Notes: a model not told the origin generated them from the letters alone. Counted from the first letter of the stretch, positions 7,833-15,720 are shown. The stretch: 54,111 nt of DNA from Legionellales bacterium (GCA_947478495.1 CANJVW010000007.1:1-54111); one strand, 5' to 3'. Made by a program: numbers and translations.

Positions 7833-8603
7833 ATGAATAGTCATAACACTTCCTTACGTTTTTTGTTCGAGCAAGCGGATCGCAGAAACTGGAATCAACT
7901 GTACCACACTGTTGCTGCAAAGATCCCTGAGCAGTTGGATTCCTACGAAGATTTTATGGAGCTGTCATTGTACCTTGATTCTTCAGCTAAAGTTTCTTTT
8001 GTGAGGTCGTGCCAATTGAGATTGCCAGCAATCGTAAAAAATGGTTATCACCTTTCTTATGTCTTAGGGATTTTACCCTCCGAGGAGCGTTTGAATTTTC
8101 TTAAAATGTGCGGCAGGCGCTTGAAAAAGATTGTCACAGATACAGAAGAGCTCATCATTTTGTTGTATATGCTCTCCTCTCAAGAAAAAAGTGTGTTGCT
8201 TCAGTTTTGCTTTCCGAAGCTCAAAAAAGCCGGCGCTATCGCTATACCGACGTGCGCGCATAACTCAAGCGATATAAAGCGCGTTGAGGAAGCGCTTCAA
8301 GACGATGAGGATGCGTTTTTTGTGTGGACGTTGTCTGCGCAGCATATTGTTCCTCCATTGGCTAAGCCGCCTCTATGGCAAGAAAGCCCTTCTGTGTCGA
8401 GCGTGTCGTCGGCCTCAACCGATTCTCCTCGGGCGATAGCTTGCAGCGCGCGTATTTCCTCATCTACTGAGCCCACCGTTGATCAATCATTTCTAAGGCG
8501 TAGTGCTTCTTCTGCTCATAGCATCTGGTCGATGCCATCACTTGAGGGCGCGATCCCAAAATCAGCGCCTATAAACATACCGACAGGTCAGCGAATGCCA
8601 TAA
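7833..8603 (+). CDS. Orphan protein with three 33-residue repeats and a Ser-rich tail
   Basis: I do not recognise this 256-residue protein. Residues 41-131 consist of repeats of exactly 33 residues (41-73, 74-106, 107-131, the last cut short). Leu48/81/114, Cys60/93/126 and Leu64/97/130 recur at the same spacing, giving a pattern like LxxLxxxEKxxFLxxCxxRLKKIV, which suggests stacked helical hairpins. Residues from about 170 are rich in Ser, Pro and Ala (SVSSVSSASTDSPRAIA) and look disordered. There is no signal peptide or membrane segment. The gene has its own strong promoter, RBS AGGAG at 7820-7824 and no operon partner. In Legionellales such orphans are often secreted effectors; that is only a guess here. 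Confidence 0.75.
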   Translation: MNSHNTSLRFLFEQADRRNWNQLYHTVAAKIPEQLDSYEDFMELSLYLDSSAKVSFVRSCQLRLPAIVKNGYHLSYVLGILPSEERLNFLKMCGRRLKKIVTDTEELIILLYMLSSQEKSVLLQFCFPKLKKAGAIAIPTCAHNSSDIKRVEEALQDDEDAFFVWTLSAQHIVPPLAKPPLWQESPSVSSVSSASTDSPRAIACSARISSSTEPTVDQSFLRRSASSAHSIWSMPSLEGAIPKSAPINIPTGQRMP

Positions 8604-8609
8604 CTTTGC

Positions 8610-8638
8610 TTGATTAAATGGCGTCTGTCAGCTATGAT
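8610..8638 (+). promoter_or_regulatory. rpmE promoter
   Basis: TTGATT (8610-8615), a 17-base spacer and TATGAT (8633-8638). Transcription would start near 8645, 24 bases before the rpmE ATG at 8669. This rules out the longer open frame that begins at 8618 inside the promoter. Confidence 0.65.
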
Positions 8639-8668
8639 GGCGCCATTATTGAATCAAAGAGGCGTTCT

Positions 8669-8902
8669 ATGAAAGAAGGTATCCATCCAAATTACAAAGA
8701 CATTAAGGTTACTTGCAGCTGTGGCAATACCTTTGTCACACGTTCTACGTCCAGCAAAGATGTATTGTTAATCGAAGTTTGCTCAGAATGTCATCCGTTC
8801 TACACAGGCAAGCAAAAGATTGTGGATACAGCCGGCCGTGTGGACCGTTTCCAGAAAAAATATGCTCGAAAAACGCAAGATGCAGGCGCAGCTGCTGCTT
8901 AA
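8669..8902 (+). CDS. rpmE: 50S ribosomal protein L31 (zinc-binding type)
   Basis: Component of the large ribosomal subunit at the inter-subunit bridge. The 77-residue product starts [14 protein letters not shown] and carries the zinc ligands as CSCGN and [13 protein letters not shown], the C-plus form that also stores zinc. The ATG at 8669 is chosen over an in-frame ATG 51 bases upstream because the family begins exactly here and a promoter occupies the upstream part. The tail AAAA is slightly longer than usual. It stands alone, with its own promoter and a terminator at 8937-8961. Confidence 0.95.
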   Translation: MKEGIHPNYKDIKVTCSCGNTFVTRSTSSKDVLLIEVCSECHPFYTGKQKIVDTAGRVDRFQKKYARKTQDAGAAAA

Positions 8903-8936
8903 GATGCCTTCTTTCGCCCAGGAAGACTGGATAGGG

Positions 8937-8961
8937 GCGACCGGCGGTCGCTCGCTTTTTT
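8937..8961 (+). terminator. Terminator after rpmE
   Basis: Stem GCGACC/GGTCGC with a GGC loop, then TCGC and six T residues (8956-8961). The hairpin belongs to the GTAGGGGCGACC-type intergenic palindromes also seen at 50713-50731, here recruited as a terminator. Malic enzyme starts 20 bases downstream and so probably depends on read-through or its own weak promoter. Confidence 0.55.
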
Positions 8962-8981
8962 GTTGGTGATAAAGGAGTGTC

Positions 8982-10211
8982 ATGAAAAAAACTCTGGCTC
9001 AAGCCGCGTTAGATTATCACCGTTTTCCGAATCCCGGAAAGCTTGCTGTCACCTCTACAAAACCCACCGCGACACAAGATGATTTAGCACTATGCTACAC
9101 GCCCGGCGTTGCCGAGCCTGTCAAGGCTATCGCTCGCGATCCTAGAGCCGCTTATGACTACACCAGCAAAGGCAATTTGATTGCGGTTATCACAAATGGC
9201 ACGGCTATCTTGGGACTTGGAAATCTCGGTGCACTGGCCAGCAAACCGGTCATGGAAGGAAAGGCTGTCTTATTTAAACGTCTCGCGGATATCGATGCCT
9301 TCGACATTGAAATCGATTGCAATGACCCCCAGGACTTTGTTGACACCGTTGCACGCATTGCCCCGACGTTTGGCGGCATCAATCTCGAAGACATTAAAGC
9401 CCCGGAGTGTTTTTTTATTGAAACAGCCCTGCAAAAACGTTTGAACATCCCCGTTTTTCATGATGATCAGCATGGCACAGCTATTATTGTTGCCGCTGGT
9501 TTGCTGAATGCGTTGGAATTGCAGGGTAAGAAGTTATCAGATGCAAAAATAGTGTGCGCGGGGGTGGGAGCAGCGGGCATTGCAACCGTTAAGTTCCTCA
9601 TTCATTTGGGCGCCAAGCGCGATCAATTATTTATGGTTGATCGGACAGGCGTCATTCATCATACCCGTTTAGATTTGAATGAGCACAAACAAGAGTGGGC
9701 GATTGAAACGCATCATCGTACGTTGACCGACGCATTGAAAGGGGCGGATGTTTTTATTGGTGTGTCGGGTCCTGATGTGATGACGGTGGATATGTTGAAA
9801 GGTATGGCACCAAAACCGATTATTTTTGCTTTATCGAATCCTACGCCTGAAATTATGCCGGATGTCGCGAGACATGCTCGCCATGATCTGTTGATTGCCA
9901 CAGGGCGGAGTGATTTCCCCAATCAAGTGAACAATGCGCTTTGCTTCCCCTTTCTGTTTCGCGGAGCCTTGGATGTGCGCGCATCAGCGATCAATGAAGA
10001 GATGAAATTAGCGGCTGTAACCGCCATCAGACATTTAGCGCATGAACCCATTCCAAAAGAAATCTTGAAAGCGTATCAACTAAAAGATCTGTCATTCGGA
10101 CAGGAATATATTTTACCTAAATTATTAGATCCTCGATTAAAAGAGGTTGTCTCTTCTGCTGTTGCGAGAGCGGCTGTGGCGTCGGGCGTTTCGTTGCTGA
10201 AAAAAGGTTAA
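8982..10211 (+). CDS. NAD(P)-dependent malic enzyme, short form
   Basis: Oxidatively decarboxylates malate to pyruvate, linking the TCA cycle to gluconeogenesis and NADPH supply. The 409-residue protein is complete for the bacterial short class: substrate-site text CYTPGVAEP, the SKGNLIAVITNGTAILGLGN region, metal/catalytic HDDQHGTA near residues 159-166, and the dinucleotide fold GVGAAGIA near 195. SNPTPEI and ATGRSDFPNQVNN complete the active site. It lacks the C-terminal phosphotransacetylase-like domain of the 750-residue MaeB type. Start ATG at 8982 follows the Shine-Dalgarno sequence AAAGGAG at 8970-8976. Cofactor preference cannot be read with confidence. Confidence 0.92.
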   Translation: MKKTLAQAALDYHRFPNPGKLAVTSTKPTATQDDLALCYTPGVAEPVKAIARDPRAAYDYTSKGNLIAVITNGTAILGLGNLGALASKPVMEGKAVLFKRLADIDAFDIEIDCNDPQDFVDTVARIAPTFGGINLEDIKAPECFFIETALQKRLNIPVFHDDQHGTAIIVAAGLLNALELQGKKLSDAKIVCAGVGAAGIATVKFLIHLGAKRDQLFMVDRTGVIHHTRLDLNEHKQEWAIETHHRTLTDALKGADVFIGVSGPDVMTVDMLKGMAPKPIIFALSNPTPEIMPDVARHARHDLLIATGRSDFPNQVNNALCFPFLFRGALDVRASAINEEMKLAAVTAIRHLAHEPIPKEILKAYQLKDLSFGQEYILPKLLDPRLKEVVSSAVARAAVASGVSLLKKG

Positions 10212-10355
10212 GTAAAGCCATGATTGGTGGTGGTACCTATCCCATTTTACTTACATAGCAAATCAGTGATACCTTACGCAAAAAACCTTGTATTAAAAAA
10301 TAAATATCGACATCATAAGCGTAGTCTTTTTATGTGCATTTTATTGAGGGTTCTT

Positions 10356-10595
10356 ATGTTAAAAAAACTCGTAGTGTTTTTTATTCTAATGACAGCAATC
10401 TGATTTTCCTATGCAGGAATAAATGCATTAACTCATCATTCGCGTGCCAATTGTGGTAATAACGAAAGTATTTCATCGCACCTTGGTCACTCGTACTGGT
10501 TCTGGGTTGTGAGCAGGCATAGAAACTCCAATGGGGTGGATCATCAAGTCATAGCAGATTGGCAATTTACATGGCGTGCTGCTGCACTGCATTGA
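10356..10595 (+). pseudogene. Small exported protein gene with a stop inside the signal peptide
   Basis: ATG at 10356 opens MLKKLVVFFILMTAI, then TGA at 10401-10403, then FSYAGINALTHHSRANC and a further 43 residues in the same frame up to TGA at 10593-10595. Ignoring the first stop, the product is a 79-codon protein with a clear signal peptide (KK, hydrophobic core, YA-G cleavage) and a mature part rich in His, Trp and Asn. The same frame continues beyond the second stop as GEGTGGWWN, so the C-terminus may also be damaged. I do not recognise the family. Nonsense decay is the simplest reading; nothing suggests UGA recoding. Confidence 0.6.
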
Positions 10596-10640
10596 GGGGA
10601 AGGAACCGGTGGATGGTGGAATTAACGCGAGGAATCCGCA

Positions 10641-10975
10641 ATGCAAAATAGTAAAGAAACATTAATAGGAAAACTATTGCTAGCCATGATCTTTTTGCCC
10701 GGGCTGGTATCCGCTGCTGCAACAGAGCAAACAGCCAGTCCTTTTCCAAATGCAAAACCTGGCATTAATATTATGTCGCTGTCCGAAACTAATTTGCCTG
10801 CCGCAATGCAGCAACCGATATTGCTGGCAACTGGAATACCGGTTTCCTTTATACAGTGAACTGGTACGATCCAGATCGATTGATGTCATTGGAGTGCACA
10901 AACAAAACGTTAAAACCGGAAGCGTTAAATGAGATGATAGAAGTTGCAAAGAAAATAGATAAAAGTATTACATAG
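10641..10975 (+). pseudogene. Frameshifted gene for a small exported protein
   Basis: From ATG 10641 the frame gives MQNSKETLIGKLLLAMIFLP and GLVSAAATEQ, a typical signal peptide, then PFPNAKPGINIMSLSETNL and a premature TGA at 10857-10859. A different frame from about 10825 continues GNWNTGFLYTVNWYDPDRLM, then TNKTLKPEALNEMIEVAKKI to TAG at 10973-10975, with natural-looking composition. A net one-base loss (or two-base gain) near 10820-10835 would restore a protein of about 110 residues. The first part is in the same frame as the neighbouring pseudogene, so the two may have been one operon of small secreted proteins. Family unknown. Confidence 0.55.
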
Positions 10976-11032
10976 GATTCTTACAAGAAAATTTTTGTAG
11001 CCGTTCAGGCAATGGCGTCAACTTAAGTTTTT

Positions 11033-11623
11033 TTAAACCATCCGTAAATAATGTTGATGCCATTTTTCAACTTGCATGCTAAGCGCACTCAGCGTTCCAT
11101 TGTTGTCGATGATATCATCTGCTTTTGCGAGGCGCGCCTCTCGAGCCATTTGTGTTTTCATCATAGTTTTGATTTCAGACTCAGTCATGTGATCGCGCGC
11201 TGCAGTTCGATCAATTTGTGTTTTCTCATTCGCATCCACCACTAAAATGCGTTGAATGAGGGGGTTTCTTTTTGTTTCGAATAGTAGGGGAATCGCGACG
11301 ATGCAATACGGTGATGAGGTTTCTTTGATTAAGGTATTCGTTTTTTCGCGAATTAGGGGATGCAATACATCTTCAAGCCATTTTTTTTCTACTGGGTTTG
11401 AAAAAATAATTTTTCGAAGGGCTGCGCGGTTGAGGGTTTGGTCGGGCAATAAAATGCTCTCACCGAAATGAGCAATTATTTTTTTTAAGGCAGGCTGTTC
11501 GGGCTGTGTGAGATCACGTGATAATTGATCTGTGTCGATGACTGTGATGCCTTTTTCCTGAAACAAGTGTGCGACGGTGGATTTTCCAGAGCCGATGCCG
11601 CCAGTGAGGCCGATGACTAACAT
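11033..11623 (-). CDS. coaE: Dephospho-CoA kinase
   Basis: Last step of coenzyme A synthesis: phosphorylates the 3'-hydroxyl of dephospho-CoA. From ATG 11623 the product has 196 residues, normal for CoaE. P-loop GLTGGIGSGKST is at residues 5-16, DTDQLSR follows, HPLIREK and the lid region with RTAARDHMTESEI are present. The longer open frame, 18 residues further upstream, translates a palindromic repeat and is rejected. The gene lies downstream of pilD in the same direction, the common pilBCD-coaE arrangement, but the palindrome at 11645-11760 separates it from pilD. Confidence 0.95.
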   Translation of the reverse strand: MLVIGLTGGIGSGKSTVAHLFQEKGITVIDTDQLSRDLTQPEQPALKKIIAHFGESILLPDQTLNRAALRKIIFSNPVEKKWLEDVLHPLIREKTNTLIKETSSPYCIVAIPLLFETKRNPLIQRILVVDANEKTQIDRTAARDHMTESEIKTMMKTQMAREARLAKADDIIDNNGTLSALSMQVEKWHQHYLRMV

Positions 11624-11644
11624 GGTTTCTCCTAAGAAAAAGGT

Positions 11645-11760
11645 GGGTGGTGAGCACGCAAAAGGCGCTTTGCCCACCCTACATCTTGTACGTGAATGGT
11701 TTGCTCACTCTGTATTTTAACGGTAGGGTGGGCAAAGCGCCTTTTGCGTGCCCACCACCC
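11645..11760. repeat. Inverted repeat with 38-base arms between pilD and coaE
   Basis: Arms 11645-11682 and 11723-11760 are complementary with one mismatch and a 40-base loop. The arm reads GTAGGGTGGGCAAAGCGCC followed by TTTTGCGTGCCCACC, a motif type scattered in many proteobacterial genomes. Related but different copies are at 52786-52835 and, more distantly, 37871-37967. Confidence 0.85.
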
Positions 11761-11769
11761 ATCCCGTTG

Positions 11770-12636
11770 CTAGAAAAAATAATGCAAATAAAGCTGCATG
11801 ATGTCACGCCCCCACAGCAGCGCGACCCATCCTGCAAATGCGAGATAGGGTCCAAAGGGGAGCGCGACACTAGCGATTCGGCGCTTCATCACCATATGCA
11901 AAATACCCATGACGATACCAATGGTTGATGCGAGTAATATAATGAGCGGTAACTCGTGCCAACCAAGATAAGCGCCGAGTGCCGCTAATAATTTGTAATC
12001 CCCTTGCCCCATTCCGCGCTTGCCTGTGGCGAATTGAAATAACGCTTGAATGGTTGCAAAGATAAGATAGCCGAGGATCGCGCCAATAATGGCGTCCGAA
12101 GAGGGCACAAATACAGAAAAGAGGCTTAACACTAAGCCTATCCATAGCAGCAATAGCGTGAGCTGATCAGGCAACAGTTGGTGCTCAACGTCAATAAAGG
12201 TGAGCGCAATCAATATCCAGGTGAAGATGAGCGCGCCGGCAGTTTGCGCCGTGACCCCAAAACGCCAGGCGACATATACCGATGCAAAGCAACAGAGTAA
12301 TTCGACTAATGGGTAGCGGAGCGGGATTGTTGTTTTGCAATTGACACATTGGCCACGCAAAATAAGGTAGCTGACCAGGGGGATGTTATGCCAAGGCTTG
12401 ATGACTTTCTTGCAGGCAGGGCAATGAGATCGGGGAAGCCATAAATTGAGACGCTCGGTCTCAGCTGTGGACTTTAGGCCTAAATAGTGACGGCATTCCT
12501 GACCCCACTCTTGTTGGATCATGCGTGGGAGACGGAAAATCACAACATTGAGAAAACTGCCTACCAGTAAAGATAGTAGGGCTATGAGCAATAAAAAAGC
12601 ATCAGGGTGGTCTGTCAGGATGGAAAGATCACTCAT
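11770..12636 (-). CDS. pilD: Prepilin leader peptidase / N-methyltransferase PilD
   Basis: Inner-membrane aspartic protease that removes the leader of type IV pilins and type II pseudopilins and methylates the new N-terminus. The 288-residue protein has an N-terminal membrane helix, a cytoplasmic zinc loop with CPAC at 72-75 and CVNC at 97-100, and several further helices. The catalytic aspartates sit in FIDVEHQLLPD (Asp149) and GMGQGDYK (Asp213). Its ATG overlaps the pilC stop as ATGA. The gene is intact, unlike pilB and pilC, so it may be kept for other substrates as well. Confidence 0.95.
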   Translation of the reverse strand: MSDLSILTDHPDAFLLLIALLSLLVGSFLNVVIFRLPRMIQQEWGQECRHYLGLKSTAETERLNLWLPRSHCPACKKVIKPWHNIPLVSYLILRGQCVNCKTTIPLRYPLVELLCCFASVYVAWRFGVTAQTAGALIFTWILIALTFIDVEHQLLPDQLTLLLLWIGLVLSLFSVFVPSSDAIIGAILGYLIFATIQALFQFATGKRGMGQGDYKLLAALGAYLGWHELPLIILLASTIGIVMGILHMVMKRRIASVALPFGPYLAFAGWVALLWGRDIMQLYLHYFF

Positions 12637-13658
12637 AAGATAGCTGTTCCTAGTTTGAAAATCGGTAAATAGATGGCAATCACTAATCCTCCGATTAGAA
12701 CACCAAGAACGATTATAATCAAGGGCTCCAGAAGAGCAGTCAGCTGCAAAATGCCTTCTTCAATATCCGATTCGCACATATCGGCTATTTTCTCTAGCAT
12801 GTTATCTAGCTGCCCTGATTCTTCGCCTATCTTAATCAAGCCAACTATCATGAAGGGCAGGTAACGGTTCCTTTGTAGTAGTCTATTGAGAGGGAGACCG
12901 CGTAAGACGCCGGCCTGCAGTTGCGCCATCGTTTCTCGATAGAGCGCGCTGCTCGAAAGGGAGGTCAATGATTGGAGTGCGTCTGTGAGTGGCATGCCGG
13001 ACGCAATCGTGACTGATAAAAGACGCGATACGCGCGCAACCACTATTTTTATCGGGAGCGCACTACCCGGTAGCTTGAGCAACATTATTTCGAGGCGTCT
13101 TCGGCAGAAAGGCATAGTGAATGGAACAAAAAAGAACGCAGAAAGCAGCAGACAAAGCCCGCAGTACGATTTCACCCCATGAGACAGCTGCAGCACCCAT
13201 TTTGTGAAGGGGGGGAGAGCGATGTTGGCATCTGCAAATAGCCCGATAAATGTTGGTACAATCCCAATGAGTAGGACGAGTGTTGAAATGATCGCAACGA
13301 GGGTAATAAGGATAGGGTAAGTAAGGGCCCGCGTGATTTTTTGTCGAAGACGATACTGCTTTTCTTGATTAAGCGCTACATGACGCAACGTATTCTCGAG
13401 CGTACCACTCTTTTCCCCGATTTCGATGATCTGACAAGTGATGACGTCAAAGCATTTGTGTGATCGGCGCAAACACTGCGACAACGGTTTTCCTGTTGCG
13501 ATATCCATTTTAATCATTTGAATCAATCGCGATAACCCCACATTTTTTTGATCAAATGACAGCAGATGGCAGGACTGAAGAATCGGAATGCCTGCTGAAG
13601 TGAGCGTCGCTAATTGACGAAAAAATAAAATGATGTCGTGATGGGATATTTTTCTCAT
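12633..13658 (-). CDS. pilC: Type IV pilus inner-membrane platform protein PilC, N-terminally short
   Basis: PilC/GspF-type platform that couples the assembly ATPase to pilin polymerisation. It has 341 residues against about 400 in typical PilC. It begins directly at the first cytoplasmic repeat (DIILFFRQLATLTSAGIPIL) and lacks the usual 55-65 residue lead-in. Two GspF domains are visible: FFRQLATL..ETLRHVALNQEKQ-like (about 10-130) and RLLSVTIASGMPLTDALQSL to IGEESGQLDNMLEKIA (about 205-300), each followed by membrane helices. Start ATG overlaps the pilB stop as ATGA. The short N-terminus parallels the truncated pilB, suggesting a reduced but still ordered machine. Confidence 0.88.
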   Translation of the reverse strand: MRKISHHDIILFFRQLATLTSAGIPILQSCHLLSFDQKNVGLSRLIQMIKMDIATGKPLSQCLRRSHKCFDVITCQIIEIGEKSGTLENTLRHVALNQEKQYRLRQKITRALTYPILITLVAIISTLVLLIGIVPTFIGLFADANIALPPFTKWVLQLSHGVKSYCGLCLLLSAFFFVPFTMPFCRRRLEIMLLKLPGSALPIKIVVARVSRLLSVTIASGMPLTDALQSLTSLSSSALYRETMAQLQAGVLRGLPLNRLLQRNRYLPFMIVGLIKIGEESGQLDNMLEKIADMCESDIEEGILQLTALLEPLIIIVLGVLIGGLVIAIYLPIFKLGTAIL

Positions 13659-14635
13659 CCTAGTACTCGTGTTAATTCATCTTGTGTTGCTATGCCAAGT
13701 CTCACTTTTTCCATGCCCGCATCATGCAGAGAGAGCGTTTTATAGGTGGGATCCCCGATTGAAAATAATTCATAGATTCCTATTCTGCCAGAATACTGTT
13801 TTCGCAAAAGACGTTGTGTGATGATAAGAGAGATAGAAGACATACCTTGTGCTGTGACATCTAATGAGGTGAGTCGGTCGAGGGTTTCTTGAGGGCTTTT
13901 AGCGTGCACAGTAGATAAGACTAAATGCCCAGTTTGAGCAGCTTGTATCGCTATTTTTGCAGTTTCCGCATCACGAATTTCACCAATCATAAGCACATCG
14001 GGATCTTGTCGGAGGAGTGTGCGACAGGCATTTGAAAAATCCAACCCACACTTAGAGTTCACATTGATTTGATTAATGCCTTCTAACGCGATTTCAATTG
14101 GGTCTTCAATCGTCGAGATATTTTTTTCAATCGAATTGAGAAAATGCAACATCGTATAAAGCGTTGTTGTTTTTCCTGATCCTGTGGGACCAGATAGCAA
14201 AATTAAACCGTGTGGTTTAGATAATGCATTTTTTACTATTGTTGTCTGTGCTTCATTGAAGCCCAATGTCGCAAAATCGGTTGGACGGGCATTGTGATAG
14301 AGTAAGCGCAATGCGATTTTTTCGCCAAACAATGTGGGACAGGTGCTAGCTCGAACATTGATTTTATTCCATCGAAAAGAACCATCTTGTGGTAAGCGAC
14401 GCTCTGCGATATCGAGTTCCGCCATCACTTTGAAGCGCATTACGAGACGGGTCGCAAATGAAATAGGAAGAACGGTGTTTTCATGAAGCAGACCATCTTG
14501 TCTGACACGTATTCGATATGCTTGTTTGAGCGGTTCGATATGAATATCCGATGCAGCTTGCTCTATTGCGCGCGCAATGAGTTGATCGGCAAATTGAATA
14601 ATGGGCTCGTGGGATTCGACAGCCTCTTTAATCAC
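13655..14635 (-). CDS. pilB: Truncated type IV pilus assembly ATPase PilB
   Basis: Hexameric ATPase that powers pilus extension. Only 326 residues, against about 560-580 for family members. The N-terminal MshEN-like domains are absent: the protein starts just before AASDIHIEP. Core motifs are kept: Walker A GPTGSGKT at 149-156, Asp box TIEDPIE at 175-181, Walker B DVLMIGEIRD near 213-222 and His box TGHLVLSTVHA near 235-245. The tetracysteine zinc loop that normally lies before YxGRxGIYEL is also missing: QRLLRKQYSGRIGIYEL runs straight through residues 274-290. The start overlaps pilA by eight bases, so no upstream extension is possible. Confidence 0.85.
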   Translation of the reverse strand: MIKEAVESHEPIIQFADQLIARAIEQAASDIHIEPLKQAYRIRVRQDGLLHENTVLPISFATRLVMRFKVMAELDIAERRLPQDGSFRWNKINVRASTCPTLFGEKIALRLLYHNARPTDFATLGFNEAQTTIVKNALSKPHGLILLSGPTGSGKTTTLYTMLHFLNSIEKNISTIEDPIEIALEGINQINVNSKCGLDFSNACRTLLRQDPDVLMIGEIRDAETAKIAIQAAQTGHLVLSTVHAKSPQETLDRLTSLDVTAQGMSSISLIITQRLLRKQYSGRIGIYELFSIGDPTYKTLSLHDAGMEKVRLGIATQDELTRVLG

Positions 14636-15023
14636 TGCAAAGCCCTGCTTTCATGCACGTGCCGCCCATGATCCATTGACCGCCATCCACATTGGGTTTT
14701 AATATAAGGGTTGCGTCACCCGCGATAGGGGTGGATGTGGCGGTGATGATGCCTTCATTGACGATGATGCTCTCAAGATTTTTAGTCGGTGGTGGGGCGA
14801 GCGGAATGTCATGCAGCCCATTGGTGAGCTCCTCTTTTTCAACACCCTCCTGTAAAGCCAATGAAACAGCTAATTTGAAAGGCGCAGTCGCGGCGATGGC
14901 TTCGCTGAAGCGCGCACGCTTTGTATAGTGTTGATAGGATGGAATTCCAAGTGTTGCGAGTATTCCAATGATCGTCACGACAATCATGAGCTCAATGAGC
15001 GAAAAACCAAATAATTTAGACAT
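14628..15023 (-). CDS. pilA: Type IV major pilin-like protein PilA
   Basis: Pilin subunit. From ATG 15023 (preceded by GGAG) the 131-residue precursor has a six-residue leader MSKLFG, then FSLIELMIVVTIIGILATLG with Phe1 and Glu5 of the mature pilin. The hydrophobic helix is followed by PSYQHYTKRARFSEAI. Two cysteines near the C-terminus (GTCMKAGLC) could form a very short disulfide loop. Length and motifs are normal although pilB and pilC downstream are short. Order pilA-pilB-pilC-pilD-coaE is one operon with overlapping genes. The 22-base hairpin at 15135-15193 isolates it from the gene upstream. Confidence 0.92.
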   Translation of the reverse strand: MSKLFGFSLIELMIVVTIIGILATLGIPSYQHYTKRARFSEAIAATAPFKLAVSLALQEGVEKEELTNGLHDIPLAPPPTKNLESIIVNEGIITATSTPIAGDATLILKPNVDGGQWIMGGTCMKAGLCSD

Positions 15024-15134
15024 AGAAATACTCCAAAATGACAAGAGGGTTAGAAGGTGGGGTTGTGGGTAAAAAAAGAGAAGGCTGAGGGATATTTCTA
15101 GTCTTGATTTCTTAATGATATCACTAAATGTGCG

Positions 15135-15193
15135 GACCGGCGTTATCTTTATTTTTTAAAATGTGACCTTTAAAAATAAAGATAACGCCGGTC
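15135..15193 (-). terminator. Long hairpin between the exported protein gene and pilA
   Basis: Perfect 22-base arms (15135-15156 and 15172-15193) with a 15-base loop. The stem is GC-rich at the base (GACCGGCG) and ends in A/T runs. Lying 48 bases after the minus-strand gene at 15241-15618 it can act as its terminator, though the T-run sits inside the stem rather than behind it. Confidence 0.6.
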
Positions 15194-15240
15194 TTGCACG
15201 AGAGTTATTTACTATAGTTGCTTAGCATGACAAGAGCGAA

Positions 15241-15618
15241 TTAATTGATATCTTCCTTTGGGGTTTCTATAGCCGAAGCTTCTACACCAGGCATCTTTCC
15301 GAAATAGATGCTTGTTTCACCCATGGGGTAATAGCACGTGCCACCTTCCCTCTCCCCGTCCTGAATATTGGCCATGAGAGTCTTTCCTTGATCCATTGCG
15401 TCTTTCTCGTCTTCTGCCATAACATTCGGTATGTCGAAACGGCTGCCCATAGGACAATAAAAAGAAATATCATAATCGCCATCTTCTTGTTTTGTAACCT
15501 CCTCTTTTTTCATGTGATTTTTGATGTTGCTAATGGGATTGCATGTTAATTCTGCGAATGCGGCAGAGCCGGTAATGAGTAAAGTTACAGCAACCGCTGT
15601 TAAGAGTATTTTTTTCAT
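15241..15618 (-). CDS. Small exported protein, unknown function
   Basis: 125 residues with a clear signal peptide: MKKILLTAVAVTLLITGSAAFA, cleavage before Glu23. The mature part of about 103 residues is acidic, carries three cysteines (in LTCNP, FYCPMG and GTCYYPMG) and two similar YxPMG motifs, and ends in a charged tail. No membrane anchor or lipobox. I do not recognise the family. It is transcribed away from sdhC from a region of 139 bases and terminates at the hairpin 15135-15193. A periplasmic location is inferred from the signal peptide. Confidence 0.75.
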   Translation of the reverse strand: MKKILLTAVAVTLLITGSAAFAELTCNPISNIKNHMKKEEVTKQEDGDYDISFYCPMGSRFDIPNVMAEDEKDAMDQGKTLMANIQDGEREGGTCYYPMGETSIYFGKMPGVEASAIETPKEDIN

Positions 15619-15690
15619 AAATATATATTTAGTCCTCTGTTTAAAAAAGAGGCTGCATTGTATACCAATAGCTGGGTTAAATCATTATGG

Positions 15691-15720
15691 TTTACTTTGA
15701 ATCATTGAAGTCGCTATAAT
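15691..15720 (+). promoter_or_regulatory. Promoter of the sdhCDAB-suc operon
   Basis: TTTACT (15691-15696), an 18-base spacer and a consensus TATAAT (15715-15720). The start GTG of sdhC is 38 bases downstream. It is the only good promoter seen in front of the sdh genes; others inside the run cannot be excluded. Confidence 0.6.

Noticed and set aside
8618-8668. Longer N-terminus for L31
   Set aside because: The first ATG lies within the spacer of the rpmE promoter, and L31 starts at MKEGIHP.
10209-10253. Eight-base inverted repeat TAAGTAAA/TTTACTTA after malic enzyme
   Set aside because: Weak A/T stem with a 29-base loop and no T-run; not convincing as terminator.
10401-10403. UGA recoding (selenocysteine or tryptophan) in the small exported protein gene
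   Set aside because: No selenocysteine insertion element is visible and all other genes end normally with TGA, so the stop is better read as a nonsense mutation.
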